Shown: in pieces, positions 20,924 through 32,925 of the stretch | How the letters are laid out: each line of letters begins with the position of its first letter | How positions within the stretch are numbered: position 1 is the first letter of the stretch | From: Zizania palustris | Taxonomy: Eukaryota > Streptophyta > Magnoliopsida > Poales > Poaceae | DNA: 64,000 nucleotides | Assembly: GCA_019279435.1 (NCBI GenBank) | Contig: JAAALK010000081.1 | Coordinates: 23,863,903 to 23,927,902, forward strand | Direction of reading: 5' to 3' | Notes under the pieces: generated by a model | What the model was told of the DNA's origin: nothing | The model's input: the letters and a program-made list of their open reading frames with translations, nothing else | Database searches by the model: none | Position numbers and translations under genes: made by a program

Positions 20924-21736
20924 ATGCCGGTCCATACCATGAGCGGGACTCTTCGTGACGAGGCCGGATTCATCCGAGAGCTTCGCATGCTTGTCGACTT
21001 CTTGGGATTTCCCCAGGAGCCCGCGTTCCACGGGATCTTTCCTGATGCGAGCGAGAGCTACTGCGAGGTCACGGTTGTTATCCGCCCCTCCTCCACGCAG
21101 CCACCCTTCTACACCCATGGATTCGGAGGACCTTCCTTCGTGGTGGCCAGCCAGCGCACCGCTCTTCAGGCCCTCGCCGAGCTTCGACTGGTCTACGACT
21201 GCCACCTCCGCGACACCGTCTACCGCTTCATGCCCATGCGCACACCAGGGAGTCATCGCAGCATCTACATCAGCTCCCTCACACAGAGCAATTCCGCCAT
21301 CGCCCGCACCATGAGACTTCTGGAGGCCATGGACAACCTCCACACCGAGGCCATTCTTGACGCAGACAGCCAGCACGACACCATCGACTTCTACCGCCAT
21401 ACTTCAGAGAACCTGACCCGCGAGAATGCTGAGCTCCGTCGACAAGTCCAACAGAACCCCCAGCTGACTCTCGAGGTAGAGGAGTTGAGGCGTCAGAACG
21501 AGCTTCTACGCCAAGGCGCCATGGTCAACACCCAGCTCCGCCAGCAGCTCAAGGAACTAAAGAAGGATCTCGAGGAGATCGCCCCTTTTCCGCCTCGCAA
21601 GCGGAAATCGCTTCGGTTTCCCACCGTGAGACCCAAGAAGATTTCACACAGTGCACCACCCACCGGACCCTCCAGTTCCACCACCCCGACCGTCTCCATC
21701 GAGCCCGTGGTCGAGTCGTCCCCTGAGCTACCGTAG
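20924..21736 (+). CDS. Uncharacterised 270-residue protein of non-autonomous element F
   Basis: Open from ATG 20924 (a second ATG follows at 20939) to TAG. Residues about 10-130 look like a compact globular domain (FIRELRMLVDFLGFP, then ALAELRLVYDCHLRDTVYRFMP). Residues about 145-220 are a charged heptad-rich coiled coil (ENLTRENAELRRQVQQ). The tail is basic, then Ser/Thr/Pro-rich. It has none of the gag, protease, integrase or RT motifs. The coding sequence is GC-rich against AT-rich LTRs and has no lesion, which hints at selection until recently. It may be a captured or highly diverged capsid-like protein; no function can be assigned. Confidence 0.65.
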   Translation: MPVHTMSGTLRDEAGFIRELRMLVDFLGFPQEPAFHGIFPDASESYCEVTVVIRPSSTQPPFYTHGFGGPSFVVASQRTALQALAELRLVYDCHLRDTVYRFMPMRTPGSHRSIYISSLTQSNSAIARTMRLLEAMDNLHTEAILDADSQHDTIDFYRHTSENLTRENAELRRQVQQNPQLTLEVEELRRQNELLRQGAMVNTQLRQQLKELKKDLEEIAPFPPRKRKSLRFPTVRPKKISHSAPPTGPSSSTTPTVSIEPVVESSPELP

Positions 21737-22124
21737 ACGTAGTTTTTACGGTTGATTGTTTTCTTTTATTTGTCTGTATTGCCTCCCATGTCAAATATAA
21801 GACATGAGTGAAGATTAAATAAAAAAACATAAATGTAATAGCAAGAACGATACATTTTGAAATAAAGCTTGATATCACTTCCCTCTTCCTCCTATACCTA
21901 TTAGGTCATAATTCTAAAGGAGAAAATCTACCTCTAGTTTCAACTCCGCATAATTCGTTCGTCGCCATTCTGCAAGATCAACTCCAATCATGAAGTCAAG
22001 AAAAGTTGTCAAGAAAGCCCTAACTTAGCCAAACCCAATCTATGAAGATATAAAGCCTCTAGTATAAAGAAGTGATTCATAGCTGAAGCATATCCATAGT
22101 TTTCTATTTCTAGCCTTTCCGAAT

Positions 22125-22158
22125 CTCGGGACGAGACTCTTGTTAAGGAAGTTAGGAT
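22125..22158 (+). promoter_or_regulatory. Polypurine tract 1 (PPT1) of F
   Basis: 'TTAAGGAAGTTAGGAT' precedes TGTAACACCTTG at 22159. The surrounding sequence (cgaatctcggga-cgaga-ctct) parallels that at PPT2 (23331-23346). TGTAACACC is the exact 5' end of element H. Confidence 0.6.
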
Positions 22159-23346
22159 TGTAACACCTTGATTTTCGCCAGGCATTAAAAATAAAATAAA
22201 GTAATTAATAAATAAATTTCAAGAAAAGGATTTAGCATAAATCAAGAAAGAGGAAAGCTAAAATACAAGCCTAAAAATTTCATTTAAAAATAACAATTAG
22301 CTAGAGTATTTTCCTAAAAATTCTCCTAAGCATTAAATTGCGTTCCAAAAATTTTCTGAAATTTTTGAGCTCCAAGGAATTCAATAAACATCATTTCATT
22401 TTAAACCTCTAACACTAATTAATAAAATATATTACAACATGAATGTTGAGTGAATAAAATACATGATAAATCATTTATATTAAAAATAATATAAGGCATG
22501 AGTGTGAAAGTTGATAAGGGACTAAAATAAAATATGTAAGTATCTAGGTCAAACTATTCATCTTGGCCAATAAAATAAGTAACAAATTCCCCTTAACTAT
22601 TGGCACCTTCTTTTGAACCCTTCAACTTCAGGATGGCCAACGACCAAGGATCAGAAGCCCCACGCGACGGAAACCCCTCAGGCAATCTGCCTAAGTGGGG
22701 TGCAACTGGACATCAGCAGACCCCCGTTGCCTATCATCCCACACTAGCGGAGATGATGGCAAAACAAAACCAACTGATCGCCACGCTGCTTACCCAGATG
22801 CAACAACAACAAAAACAGATGCAAGAGTAGCAGGCACAGTTGTTCCGTCTCCAACAACACCAACAAGAGCTCTCCCTTCAGTTAATCTACGAGGACTTCG
22901 CCAACTTTCAGAGATTGGTGAACGAAGCAATTATGCCGGGAACCAGAGCAATTCCATCTCAAGCCCCAACCCCTGGCATCCTACCCCAAGCACCACCAGC
23001 ACAAACTACCGGATACAAGAGAGACATGAACGGCAACCCAATTGTGTGCTTCAACTGTCGCCAAGGAGGCCACTACTCCAAAAAGTGCCCCTACCCCAAG
23101 CAGGCGCCATCCTCCATTCGAGACCCAGAGGGACATACCCCAGTTCACCATAAAGGGAACCCAGATACAACCAAAGACACTCCACTCCCAGTTTGGTCTC
23201 AACCAACCCAGTTCTGGAGATCGCTTTGCCTATTTCTGATGTAACACCATCTCCTAATCCGGAGCACCAGTAGAACTCCGTCCCTTAGTTTTCCCGAGGT
23301 TCGCTTCGAATCTCGAGGACGAGATTCTCTGTAAGGGGGATAGGAT
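22159..23346 (+). repeat. 1.19-kb LTR-extension module of the F/H family
   Basis: It runs from the first LTR-like start (TGTAACACC) to the second polypurine tract (23331-23346, TAAGGGGGATAGGAT). The first 450 bp are AT-rich and LTR-like; the rest encodes the gag-like frame. It is present as a unit in H (8524-9732). Confidence 0.7.
22633..23244 (+). pseudogene. Gag-like zinc-knuckle protein in F (one stop)
   Basis: Homologue of the intact frame in H (8597-9283). It starts MANDQGSEAP at 22633, is interrupted by TAG at 22828-22830 within the Gln-rich coil, then continues in the same frame. The zinc knuckle CFNCRQGGHYSKKC is complete here. Compared with H the Pro/Ala linker is about 18 residues shorter, and the reading frame is disturbed near the C-terminus. 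Confidence 0.65.
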
Positions 23347-26300
23347 TGTAACAGCCCCAAAATTAAAAGGAAATAAAATAAAGGAAAAATAATATTAAAT
23401 GAATTTCTGAATTGTGTTATTAATAAAAATTCTAAAAGAGCCCTATTAAAGCCAAACAGAGATAAATATTCAAAATTTGGACTTGAAAATTTTATGGGAT
23501 AAACTAGGGGCCAAGAAATATTTTTGAGAATTTTTACAAAATTTTTCCAACAGATCTTCAAGCCTTAAGCAAATATTTGAATTTCTGGAATTTAATTTAA
23601 TGGAAAATACATTTTAAATCTCATTGGGCCAAAACCCTGAAATTCCCCCTCAAAGCCTTTCGGCCCGGCCCAGTCCAGCCGCGCCCACCGATAGGCGGGA
23701 CCCACCTGTCGGCGCGTGCCCTCCCTCTCTCTCCCGCCACTCGCGCTCAGCCGGCCCACCTGTCAGCCTCCGCACGCGCTCCCTCGCCCACTGATGTCCC
23801 GGGCCCGCGTGTCGGCTCTCTCTCACCCGCGCCCGCCCACTGACAGGTGGCCCCCACCTGTCAGGATCGTCTTCCCCAGGGAAAGTTTCCCTTTTCTCTC
23901 TCGCCGGCCGAACCCTAGGCTTGGGAATCCGCCGCCGCCGGCCACTCATCGCCAAATTGGCCGCGCCATTATACTTGCCATAACCCGGGGATCCTTTCTC
24001 CTCTGTTACCCGACGCAATCACGCAGGAAATCACCGGAGGGACATGTATGGAAAGCTTGCCGGTGCAAGTTTGGAAACCTTCGGGTTTCCTTCTTTCCGC
24101 TTGCCAAACCGACGCCGGTGACCCCTATTTAAACACCCCAACGTCGCCGCATTTCGCCACACCACCCGAGCCCTAGTTGGCGCAATCCCGAAGGCCACCG
24201 CCCTCCTTTTCGTTTTCCCCTCTGCTTTAACTCCGGCGGCCCCTCGCCAGCGCTCCGGACCACTGCCGCCCTCGCCGAGGCCACCGTCGCGACCACCGTC
24301 ACTCACCCTCCCTCGGCCCCACCTCCGTTGGGCCGGATCGCCGCCGGATCTCACCGCCACCGTCGACCCCGAAGAGAACCACCGCTTTCTCCTCGCCGCC
24401 GGTCGCCACTAGTCCATCGCCGTCGCCACCTCCGGTACGGGTGCACTCCCCTTCCTTCCCCCTTTCCATTTTTGTCGTCGCCTAGGGTCATGGGCCACCA
24501 CTACCGCCGCTCGACGCTCGCCGTCGCTCCACCGGCGCTGGGGACGAAGCCCTCGGCTTCCCCCATGCCGCGCGCGTGCCGGACGGGATCTAAACCCTCC
24601 GATCTGATGTGGACGGCTATGATTAAAACCTACCTAGGTTTAATCTGGGCCGTCCACTCGGTCAAAGGAGTACCAAGGCCTCATGGCCGTGGATCATCAC
24701 TTAACCGCCCCGCATCGCATCTGGCCGTTGGATCCAGATCCAACGGTCCAGATCTGGCCAGTCCAGCACACAGTGTGCGGGTCCATGGTGGACCTGGCTC
24801 ACCGTGGACCGATGCAGGTTTTCTGGTTTAAAATAAAATTCAGAAAATAGCTTTAAACTTTAAAAATTCATATCTTGCTCAAATTAACTCCAAATTTGAC
24901 CATTTCAATTCTGGAAAATTTGTCTTTTTATTCTCTACACTTTTATGCAATAAAAACAATATGTTTATTTGGCACATAATAATCTTATTAAATAATAAAG
25001 AAAAGTCCCCTTTAGGATTAAAATCATATTTCATTCAAATAATCCAGAAAAACTATTAAAAATTTATATATTAATTTCAGATGACATATTGACTCCATTA
25101 CACTGTTTCTAAGCCAATAAAAATATAATGATTCATTTTTCCCATTTCATTTTATTAAATAACATTTCCAAGGCCCTTTAAGATAAATGATTAACTCATA
25201 TAATAGAAATGCGACACTCTACAAAAATATCATGAAAACTTATATAAAATTCAGAGGACTTAATGACTTTATTCCACTGTATTAAAGCAATAAAAATAGA
25301 ATATTCTCTTTGCCCACTTTATTTTATTAGATAATATTGCAAAAGCCCTTTTAGACATTTAATTAATTCATTTAAGGAAAAGTCAACACTTTATGGAAAT
25401 ATCCTAAAAACTTATATAACAACCTCAGGAAACCTAATAACTTCAGTCCAGTATTTTTACTACAATTAAAATAATAATAAGGTTATTCCATACCTTTTTA
25501 CTTCAACTTTAAATGGAAAAATAAAAACCCCCTTAGGAAAAATAATTATATCAAGCTATAAAATTAAGGAATCTCATTAAAAATTAATCTTAAATGTTTG
25601 AGTAATAAATCCCTAAAAGTTAAGACCCTATCTCCTCTACTTAATCCAACATAAACATGTAGGTTGGTATGGTTGCTTGTTTTGGATTGTTTATTGAATG
25701 TTTTATTTACTTTTTCGTATCGAGAAGACTACGACGTCGTCGAAGATCCGGAGTTTTATCCCGAGGTTCCACCTTCCCCATTTGCTGATCAAGGCAAGTC
25801 ATCGACCCCTCTTGTGGAAACAGTTGATCATCATTGAGCCCATGTTTTAATAAATTATCGCTATAACTCATAGGTAAATATTGCATTAGTCCAATATCAA
25901 GCCCTACACTTATATTTATTAGATCCCCGTCCTTGTGTGCAACCCAAGCCATGCTTATTGAGCCTTAACTCCTTGTCACTCTACAAATATTATATTAGCT
26001 AGTGCCCAATGTACCGGCACAACTGCTATAGGAAATAAAGAATGAGTCGTAGATAGCTGGATTCTGATATATGAATTCCCCCGTTATTCTCGTCTCTGGA
26101 CTCTGTTGGAGTTGGCTAAGTTATAAGTATGGTGGGTTCCGGGTGCAAGCTCGGAAGCTGGTTGGTCGCACCCGGGGCACTATAAGGACCGGTCTGCGGG
26201 ATCTGTTGCAAAGCACTTCCGTACCAACCACAAGTCTAATGGGTAAGTCCTAACCGGAAGTATGGAACACTCCGACTCTCTGCACCATAGTGGAGGGGGC

Positions 26301-27114
26301 AAGGGGCTAGCCCTCAGGGCGCCTTGTACCGACGAAGGCTCAAGGGGGGTATGGTGAGGCACCGACGCGTCGGGGCACCATATGAAACCTATAAGAGGGT
26401 GCTGTTGAGTCGAGGCGAACCATATGGAAGGTTTTGGCACGAGTTCCCATGAAATGGGTCATCTCGTTACACTTTGGTGTAGGTGATGAGTGCGTGCCTT
26501 GTGGGTACAGTGGTACATCTCTGATCAAAGTAATTTAATCTTTTCAAAAAGCCGAGCCCATGGTCAAGGGCGGGTTGTGTGACTACTCGCAGTTAGTTTA
26601 CAATTGTTTGAATGGTTGAGTTATTCATGGCATGTAAGGACTGTTGTGCGAGGAGGTAAAACGTATTCCTCGAGTTAGAAGATGATGATGCATACACATG
26701 TTTACTTTTCAGTACTAATAAAATTGATCATATTTAATGCTTTACAATTATGCTTTTCCGCAAAATTAGCCACTATCTCCCTTGTTATTATCTTGCATTA
26801 TATTTGCATTCGGTGGCTTGCTGAGTACATCTGTACTCACCCCGTTGACTGACACCATCAGAGCCCGTCTACTACGAGGAGGATGAAGGTCTGGAGTAGT
26901 GATCCAGTCAAGGCGAGACTGGAAGGAGGCGTTCATCTAGGACTCTTTGATTTATTAGTTTCTCTTCTTATTTATTCACTTTTGTACTAATACGGTCTAC
27001 GAACCGTGAATGATTTGCTCGTATTGTACGTGGTCGCATGATGAACGTCTTGTTTTTATTGATTTTCTATGGAATTTCAATAAAAGTCCTGATTTATTAA
27101 ATCGGGGCGTGACA
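23347..27114 (+). repeat. 3' LTR of F (complete, 3768 bp)
   Basis: TGTAACAGCCCC...GGCGTGACA. A GC-rich block at 23660-24800 and a TATTTAAA at about 24126 probably mark the promoter; the middle (24830-25600) is AT-rich. It matches H in opposite orientation over 4764-8523. Short open frames inside it have no family similarity. Confidence 0.85.
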
Positions 27115-27119
27115 ACAAG

Positions 27120-28179
27120 TGACCATAAAAACTCAGAAACGAGCCAAATCATGTCACTTGACAAAAGAATTTTTCTCCCCCTTTCTAAAAGAGTAAAAGC
27201 CCCTTCGGCAAATCTTCTCTTTGCAAGATAAAAAACTCCCCCTGAGTTATTTTACCCCCTTGCTGCAAAGGACTCAAAAATTTCTCCCTCTTTGGCAATG
27301 CAAGCATCAAGGAGCATGTAAAAGATGCACTTCCTCGAAATGGGCAGAATTGCAAAGACATATAAAGCAAAAATATGCAAACATTAATACCAATTTTCAT
27401 GTGCTCAGCTCAATTTAACATTCTCTAAAAACATGATGACAGCATGTGATTTTATCATTTTGAAATAAAAACATCACCACTCAATCAAGGTAACTAGACA
27501 AGTAAAAGCAGGGACCGCGTAAAGCTAGTCAATTTCTACTCTAGACAGACAAGTCCAGTTCAAGTGGAGCATTGAAAGCAAACTTGATGATCAATTAATT
27601 TGTTGTTCTTGTCATAATGCCAGGGGTTATTTGTTTGTCTACCTTATACTTTCCAATCAAGCCAAGCCTAGGCATGAAAGCCATTAGAAGCTTAAGGTGG
27701 TGATTTTGGCATACACTACACTATCCCAGTTCAGACCAATGTGCAATGGTAAGCAGTCTAGAATAGAGTAGCGTGACAAACAAACCCACCTGGATCTTTT
27801 TGCTTTGAAGCATGCAAATCATGGATTTTTTTGGAATTTTGATTAAGTGAACAAATTGTTTAACACTTGATGAATATCCATGAGTATGTAGAACAATTTT
27901 TCAAGTTGCAATGTTTAGCATCCAGAGAAAAGGAGTCTTGCTATCAAGCAGATAAAAGATAGCTAAAGCAGTCCTCCCTAAACATGCTAGATTCAAGACT
28001 AAACAGTGAGCATGATTTGATTTTGGAAAGAAGAATCATGCACATAATGTTTCAGACATATTAAATAGAGCTGAGTTGACATGATTTCATGAATTAAAAT
28101 CAGGCATATAAGTGCAAAAGATGTAAATGCAATTTCACACACAATGAGCATATGCAAGACAATCAAAATCTGCTCCCCC
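27120..28179 (-). other. 3' non-coding region of D
   Basis: On the minus strand this follows pol and precedes the 3' polypurine tract. It aligns with the corresponding regions of C (15780-16953) and B (54732-56104), including a highly similar block at 27719-27801. Extra polypurine tracts (plus-strand CTCCCCC) occur near 27175, 27238 and 28172. There is no protein-coding frame. Confidence 0.7.
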
Positions 28180-31100
28180 TCACAAAATGCCGTAAGGGTG
28201 ACAAACACCAAGTTCCCCACGCAAGTAGGCAAAACGAGAAGCATCGAGGGGTTTTGTGAAAATATCGGCTAGCTGGTGTTGGGTATCAACATATTGAAGT
28301 TCAATATCACCCTTCTCATTATGATCTCTGAGAAAATGATATCGCACATCAATGTGTTTGGTTCTGGAATGCTGAACCGGGTTATTTGAAATACAAATAG
28401 CACTAGTGTTATCACAGAAAAGTGGAACACTCTTATAATCTAACTCGAAATCCCACAAAGTGGAAACCATCCACAAAATCTGAGAGCAACAACTAGTTGC
28501 AGCAACATATTCGGCCTCAGCCGTCGATTGTGCAACACTAGATTGTTTGCGGGAAGACCAACAAACCAGAGAAGTACCCAGAAAATGACAAGTACCAGAG
28601 GTACTTTTCCTATCAATCCTACACCCAACAAAATCTACATCGGAATAACCTCGAAGACACAAAGAGGAAGACACTGAATACCAAATGCCGAATTCGAGGG
28701 TATGTTTGAGATACCTGAGAATGCGCTTTACCGCTTGGCGGTGCGAAGCTCGTGGTGAAGCCTAAAAACGAGCGCACAGACACACTGTAAAGTGTATGTC
28801 TGGCCTCGTAGTAGTCAAGTAGAGGAGGGAGCCGATCATGCTTCGGAACCCCTTCTGATCTATGACTTCTCCATCTTTGTCAGGATCCAATGCTACAGAT
28901 GTAGCCATTGGAGTGGCGAGTGGCTTCACATCAGCCATGTCGAATTTCTTGAGAAGGTCCTTGGTGTACTTCGTCTGATGGATGAAAGTACCTTGTTTGC
29001 TTTGCTTGATTTGCAAACCAAGGAAAAAGGTGAGTTCGCCCATCATGGACATCTCGAACTCCCTGCTCATGACATCTGCAAACTCGGCAACCAAAGCATG
29101 AGAAGAGCCACCAAAGATGATATCATCCACATAAATCTGGACTAGGAGGAAATCTTTGCCATGCTTGAGAGTGAACAGGGTTTTATCAACAGATCCCATC
29201 AAATATCCCCGCTCAAGCAGAAAAGACTTAAGTCTATCATACCAAGCCCGAGGGGCCTGCTTGAGTCCATAAAGAGCCTTACGAAGTTTAAGGACTTTAT
29301 GTGGGTATTTGGGGTTTTCAAAACCAGGGGGTTGTTTTACATAAACATCTTCGCCTATGAAGTCATTAAGAAAAGCACTTTTGACATCCATTTGATAGAG
29401 TTTGAAACTACGGGATGCCACAAATGCAAGTAAAATCCTAATGGCCTCAAGATGAGCAACAGGTGCAAAAGTTTTAGTAAAATCAATCCCTTCTAATTGA
29501 GAATAACCTTGAGCTACAAGTCTAGCCTTGTTTCTAACTACAGTCCCATCCTCCCCTTGTTTGTTTTTGAAGATCCATTTTGTTCCAATGAAATGAACAT
29601 TTGGTGGAGGATCAACTAAACTCCAGACTTGGTTTCTCTCAAAATTTTCAAGTTCCTCATGCATGGCATTGATCCAACTAGAATCAGAAAGTGCATGACT
29701 AACATCTAAGGGCTCGAAAGAAGCAACAAAAGCGGAATCAATGAAATGGGCATGAGAACGTGTTACCCTTTGATCAAGCTCACCAATGATCTACTCGGGA
29801 GGATGCATCCTTTGAACATGGTGAGGAGCCTCGTAGCGGGATGCAGTCTCCCCCTCAACTTGTGTGTTGGAATGGTCCAAGATGACCGATGTTGAGGTAG
29901 CTGCTTCGGGACCTTATGCCGAAGTGGTCGAAGCGGGGTCGGCTTCGGGGGTTGATGTTGAGGGTAGTAGGGGTTCATCCTCGAAATCTCTGGGATCTTC
30001 TTCTTCGAAGATAGTCTGTTCCATGTCGTGTTCATTTGTCTGTTCAAGAGTAGAACTAACAGAGGTGGTTGATTCATCAAAAGTCACATCACATGACTCG
30101 ATGACAGTGTTAGTCTCTAAATTATAAACACGATAAGAATTACCATGTGTAGTGTAACCAAAAAAGATCCCGTCAGAAGAACGTGACTCAAATTTGTCCA
30201 AATTACCATGTTTTAGGATAAAGCAACGACAGCCAAAAACTCGAAGATGAGTAACCTTGGGCTGTCTCCCAAAACGTAGCTCATAAGATGTCAAGTTCAA
30301 AATTGAGCGCAAGAAAATTCGGTTTGAAATGTAACATGCAGTATTCATGGCCTCAACCTAGAATTTTCTAGGAGTCATGTACTCATCGAGCATCGTCCTA
30401 GCCATCTCAACCAAAGTGTGGTTCTTTCTCTCAACAACACCATTCTGTTGAGAAACCCGTGGAGCAGAGAATTGATGTTCTATGTCATGCTCCATGCAAA
30501 AGTCAACAAAGAGACTGTTCTTGAACTCAGTGCCATTATCACTTCGAATGAATTTCAATGCACTAGGGAGTTCAGTGAAAAGTCTCAAAGCCAAGCTCCG
30601 AAAGTGTGAAAACACTTCATCCCTGCTGGCAAGAAAGAAGACCCAAGAGTAGCGAGAGAAATCGTCGACAATGACTAACACATACCACTTGCCGCCTAAA
30701 GAACTAACCCGAGAAGGACCTACAGTGTCCATGTGGAGAAGTTCTCCGGGTTGTTCAGTCATCACAGTGGTGACTGGCAAGTGCAAAGCGGCAATCATTT
30801 TTCCATGTCGACAAGGAGCGCAAACTAAATTCTTCTCAAACTTGAGCTTGGGCAATCCTCAGATCAGACCTAGTGCACTTAGACGAGCGAGAAACTCAAA
30901 GCTCATATGCCCTAGTCTCATATGCTACTTCCAAAGCTCAGAAGTAGAATGTGCAACAAGACAATGAGAAGAACCAGATGATTCAGAAAAATCAGCTCCA
31001 AAAACTCTCCCAACTCTAAAGATCTTACACACCACAACGCCATCATAATTGAGTACTTGCGAAGTATCGCGATGGAATCGCACTTCGAAGCCCTCATCCA

Positions 31101-31347
31101 GCAATTGAGATACAGAAAGCAAATTGTATCCCAAGTTCTCAACCAAAGCAACATCTTTGAGAGTGATGTTCGAGTTGATTCTTACCACACCTTTACCTTT
31201 CACTCTACTCCTTCGATTGTTGCCGAAGGTGATATGTTCCCTTTGCTTGGTTGTGGTTAGGCTAGAGAACCATGTTGCATCTCTGGTCATATGGCGTGAA
31301 CAACCGGAGTCCATGATCCACGTGCCCTCCAAGCCTCGGTCCGGCGC
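28180..31347 (-). pseudogene. Sirevirus D pol: protease, integrase, reverse transcriptase, RNase H
   Basis: One continuous reading frame on the minus strand broken only by stops, with no frameshift. Order: aspartic protease WIMDSGCSRHMT (about 31320), GAG-pre-integrase HMRLGH, integrase with LLHMDT, RSDNGTEF and GVVERKN (30.4-30.8 kb), reverse transcriptase with MDVKSAFL and YVDDIIFG (about 29127), and RNase H with GYSDVDF, STAEAEY and FCDNTSA. It ends at HPYGIL (28180). Stops lie at about 30922, 30862, 30355, 29914, 29793 and 28759. Most fit C-to-T changes (CAG or CGA or TGG to TAG or TGA), as left by DNA methylation. Confidence 0.92.
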
Positions 31348-32922
31348 CTACACATGATAAGAAAATCTCGATCGCTCAGTGCTGGGGTGAGTGAATATAT
31401 GACGAGGCATCCAGCACTGAGTGATACGAGTAGTAGGCACAGTAAAAGTAGACTGTCTACGCATAGGATAATCAGAATGATGCAAAGTGCGAGTTCTACC
31501 TACATGTTGTGATCTAAAAGCATGACGAGGTCTCCTACTCTGACGAGGTACAAAGCTACTTGCCCGGGGTCTACCACCATATGGGACACGGTGAACACCT
31601 CGAGGAGCAAAACCTCTCCGAGAAGCACGAGGAGCCTCGAAAACAGGACGAGAGTAAAACTCAGACTCATGCATACCTAAAGATGGGTAGTGCAAGTTCT
31701 GGAATCTCATCGCTTGAGAGCGTCGCTCATCCTTGATGCGACGAAAACAGAACCCAACCAAATGACCCGCCCTCTGATAGTAGGAACAATGAAAAACTCT
31801 CCTATGGGCACTCTCATGGGTCATAGGAGCAATCCTCACAGGCTCCTTGGGCTTCTGCTGAGTGGTTTTCTTGGGAGGAATTTTCTTGGCAGGAGGAGTG
31901 ATTTTCTTTGGAGTCCGGGTAGGCTTTTTGGCTGATAGAGTGTCTAACAGAGCTCTCTCTTTCTCTAAGGTAGTGGGTGAGGTAAAAACAATTTTGTTCT
32001 CATTGTTTGAAGGAATTCTCTCAAAACCCAATCCCAGAGCTAACCCTGCTCTGTCAGCACACATCTTGGTTTTGGTCAAGAGCAAGTCCATCCTACCCTT
32101 TCCCTCAGTGCATTTGTTAACCACATAAAGAAGGTATTCATTTTCAGTCATGAGATTCTTAACTCGCTCTCTAACAGTGCCTAGCTGGTTCTTAAGGGTT
32201 ATGCAAGTGTCACACACAAGTTGCACATCCTTAGAACTATCGGCCCTCTCCAATCTAGCCTCTAAGTCATGACCATGTTTGTCACGTAAATCAATGCTCT
32301 CACGTAATAAAGAACAGTTCATGCATTCAATTATATCATGAGGACTAGAATCAACCATCAAAAGCTGCTTCTGTGCAGTCTCAAGCTCAGATAGAGTTTG
32401 AGCATGTACAGAATGCAACTGAGCAAGCTCACCCATGACAACAGTACAAGATTCACATTCAACATCATTAACCCTAGACTTAAGCATGACATAATCAGTA
32501 GAAACAGATTCTAGCCTAAGTCTAAGGTCTTTTCTATCTCTGGCGGCTTGCACAAGTAACCTATCCTGACCTAGAACTACTTCATTCAGTTCATCTAGTT
32601 TAATTGAAAGCTGGTCATAGGATAGTGGTACCTCAGATGAGTCAAGCTCATCGCCGCTGTGATCGCTGTCGGACATGAAGCAAAGGCCGGTGAAATCTCG
32701 CCCCTTCTTGTCCTTCTTCTCCTCCTTCCTTGGGGACTCCTCCTCCTCCTCAGAGCTCGACTCCTCAGTTGAGGAAGTGTCGATGTCACTGAGAGCAGCA
32801 ACAAATGCTCTGGAAGCGGCTTTGGCTACTCTCTTAGCCACCTTGCCGTGCTTGCCCTTCACAAAAGGCTTCCTCTCCTTTTTGTGGTATTTGGGGTGCT
32901 CACTCTCATCTCTCTTCTTGAG
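31348..32922 (-). pseudogene. Sirevirus D gag, N-terminally truncated
   Basis: About 525 residues remain, in the same frame as pol and separated from it by one TAG (31348-31350). The region contains a Ser/Glu-rich acidic stretch, long coiled-coil segments (about 32.0-32.7 kb) and a second zinc knuckle near 31.77 kb with one Cys replaced by Tyr (CSYYQRAGHLVGFC). The N-terminal gag domain and first zinc knuckle are missing; coding sequence stops at about 32922 where C-type LTR sequence begins. Confidence 0.85.
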
Positions 32923-32925
32923 TTT

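Larger units (their letters stand above)
19730..27114 (+). mobile_element. Element F: non-autonomous LTR retrotransposon
   Basis: The ends are TGTAACAGCCCC and GGGGCGTGACA, flanked by exact duplications acaag (19725-19729 and 27115-27119). The 5' LTR (19730-20784) has lost 2712 bp relative to the 3' LTR (23347-27114, 3768 bp). The primer-binding site is 20788-20800. Inside are one 270-codon frame of unknown function and a gag-like frame with a stop. Protease, integrase, reverse transcriptase and RNase H are all absent, so it must depend on another element. LTR features (TGTAACA start, about 3.8 kb) suggest a Ty3/gypsy relative, but without pol this is inference. Confidence 0.85.

Noticed and set aside
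24328..24831. GC-rich open frame in F's 3' LTR (and similar frames at 7228-8254 in H)
   Set aside because: It lies in the LTR promoter/leader region, is not preserved between the two copies, and has low-complexity Arg/Pro/Ser composition.
31330..31350. Single TAG between gag and pol of D as a programmed readthrough site
   Set aside because: D carries several other mutational stops, and B has its gag and pol in different frames, so no readthrough arrangement can be argued from this copy.
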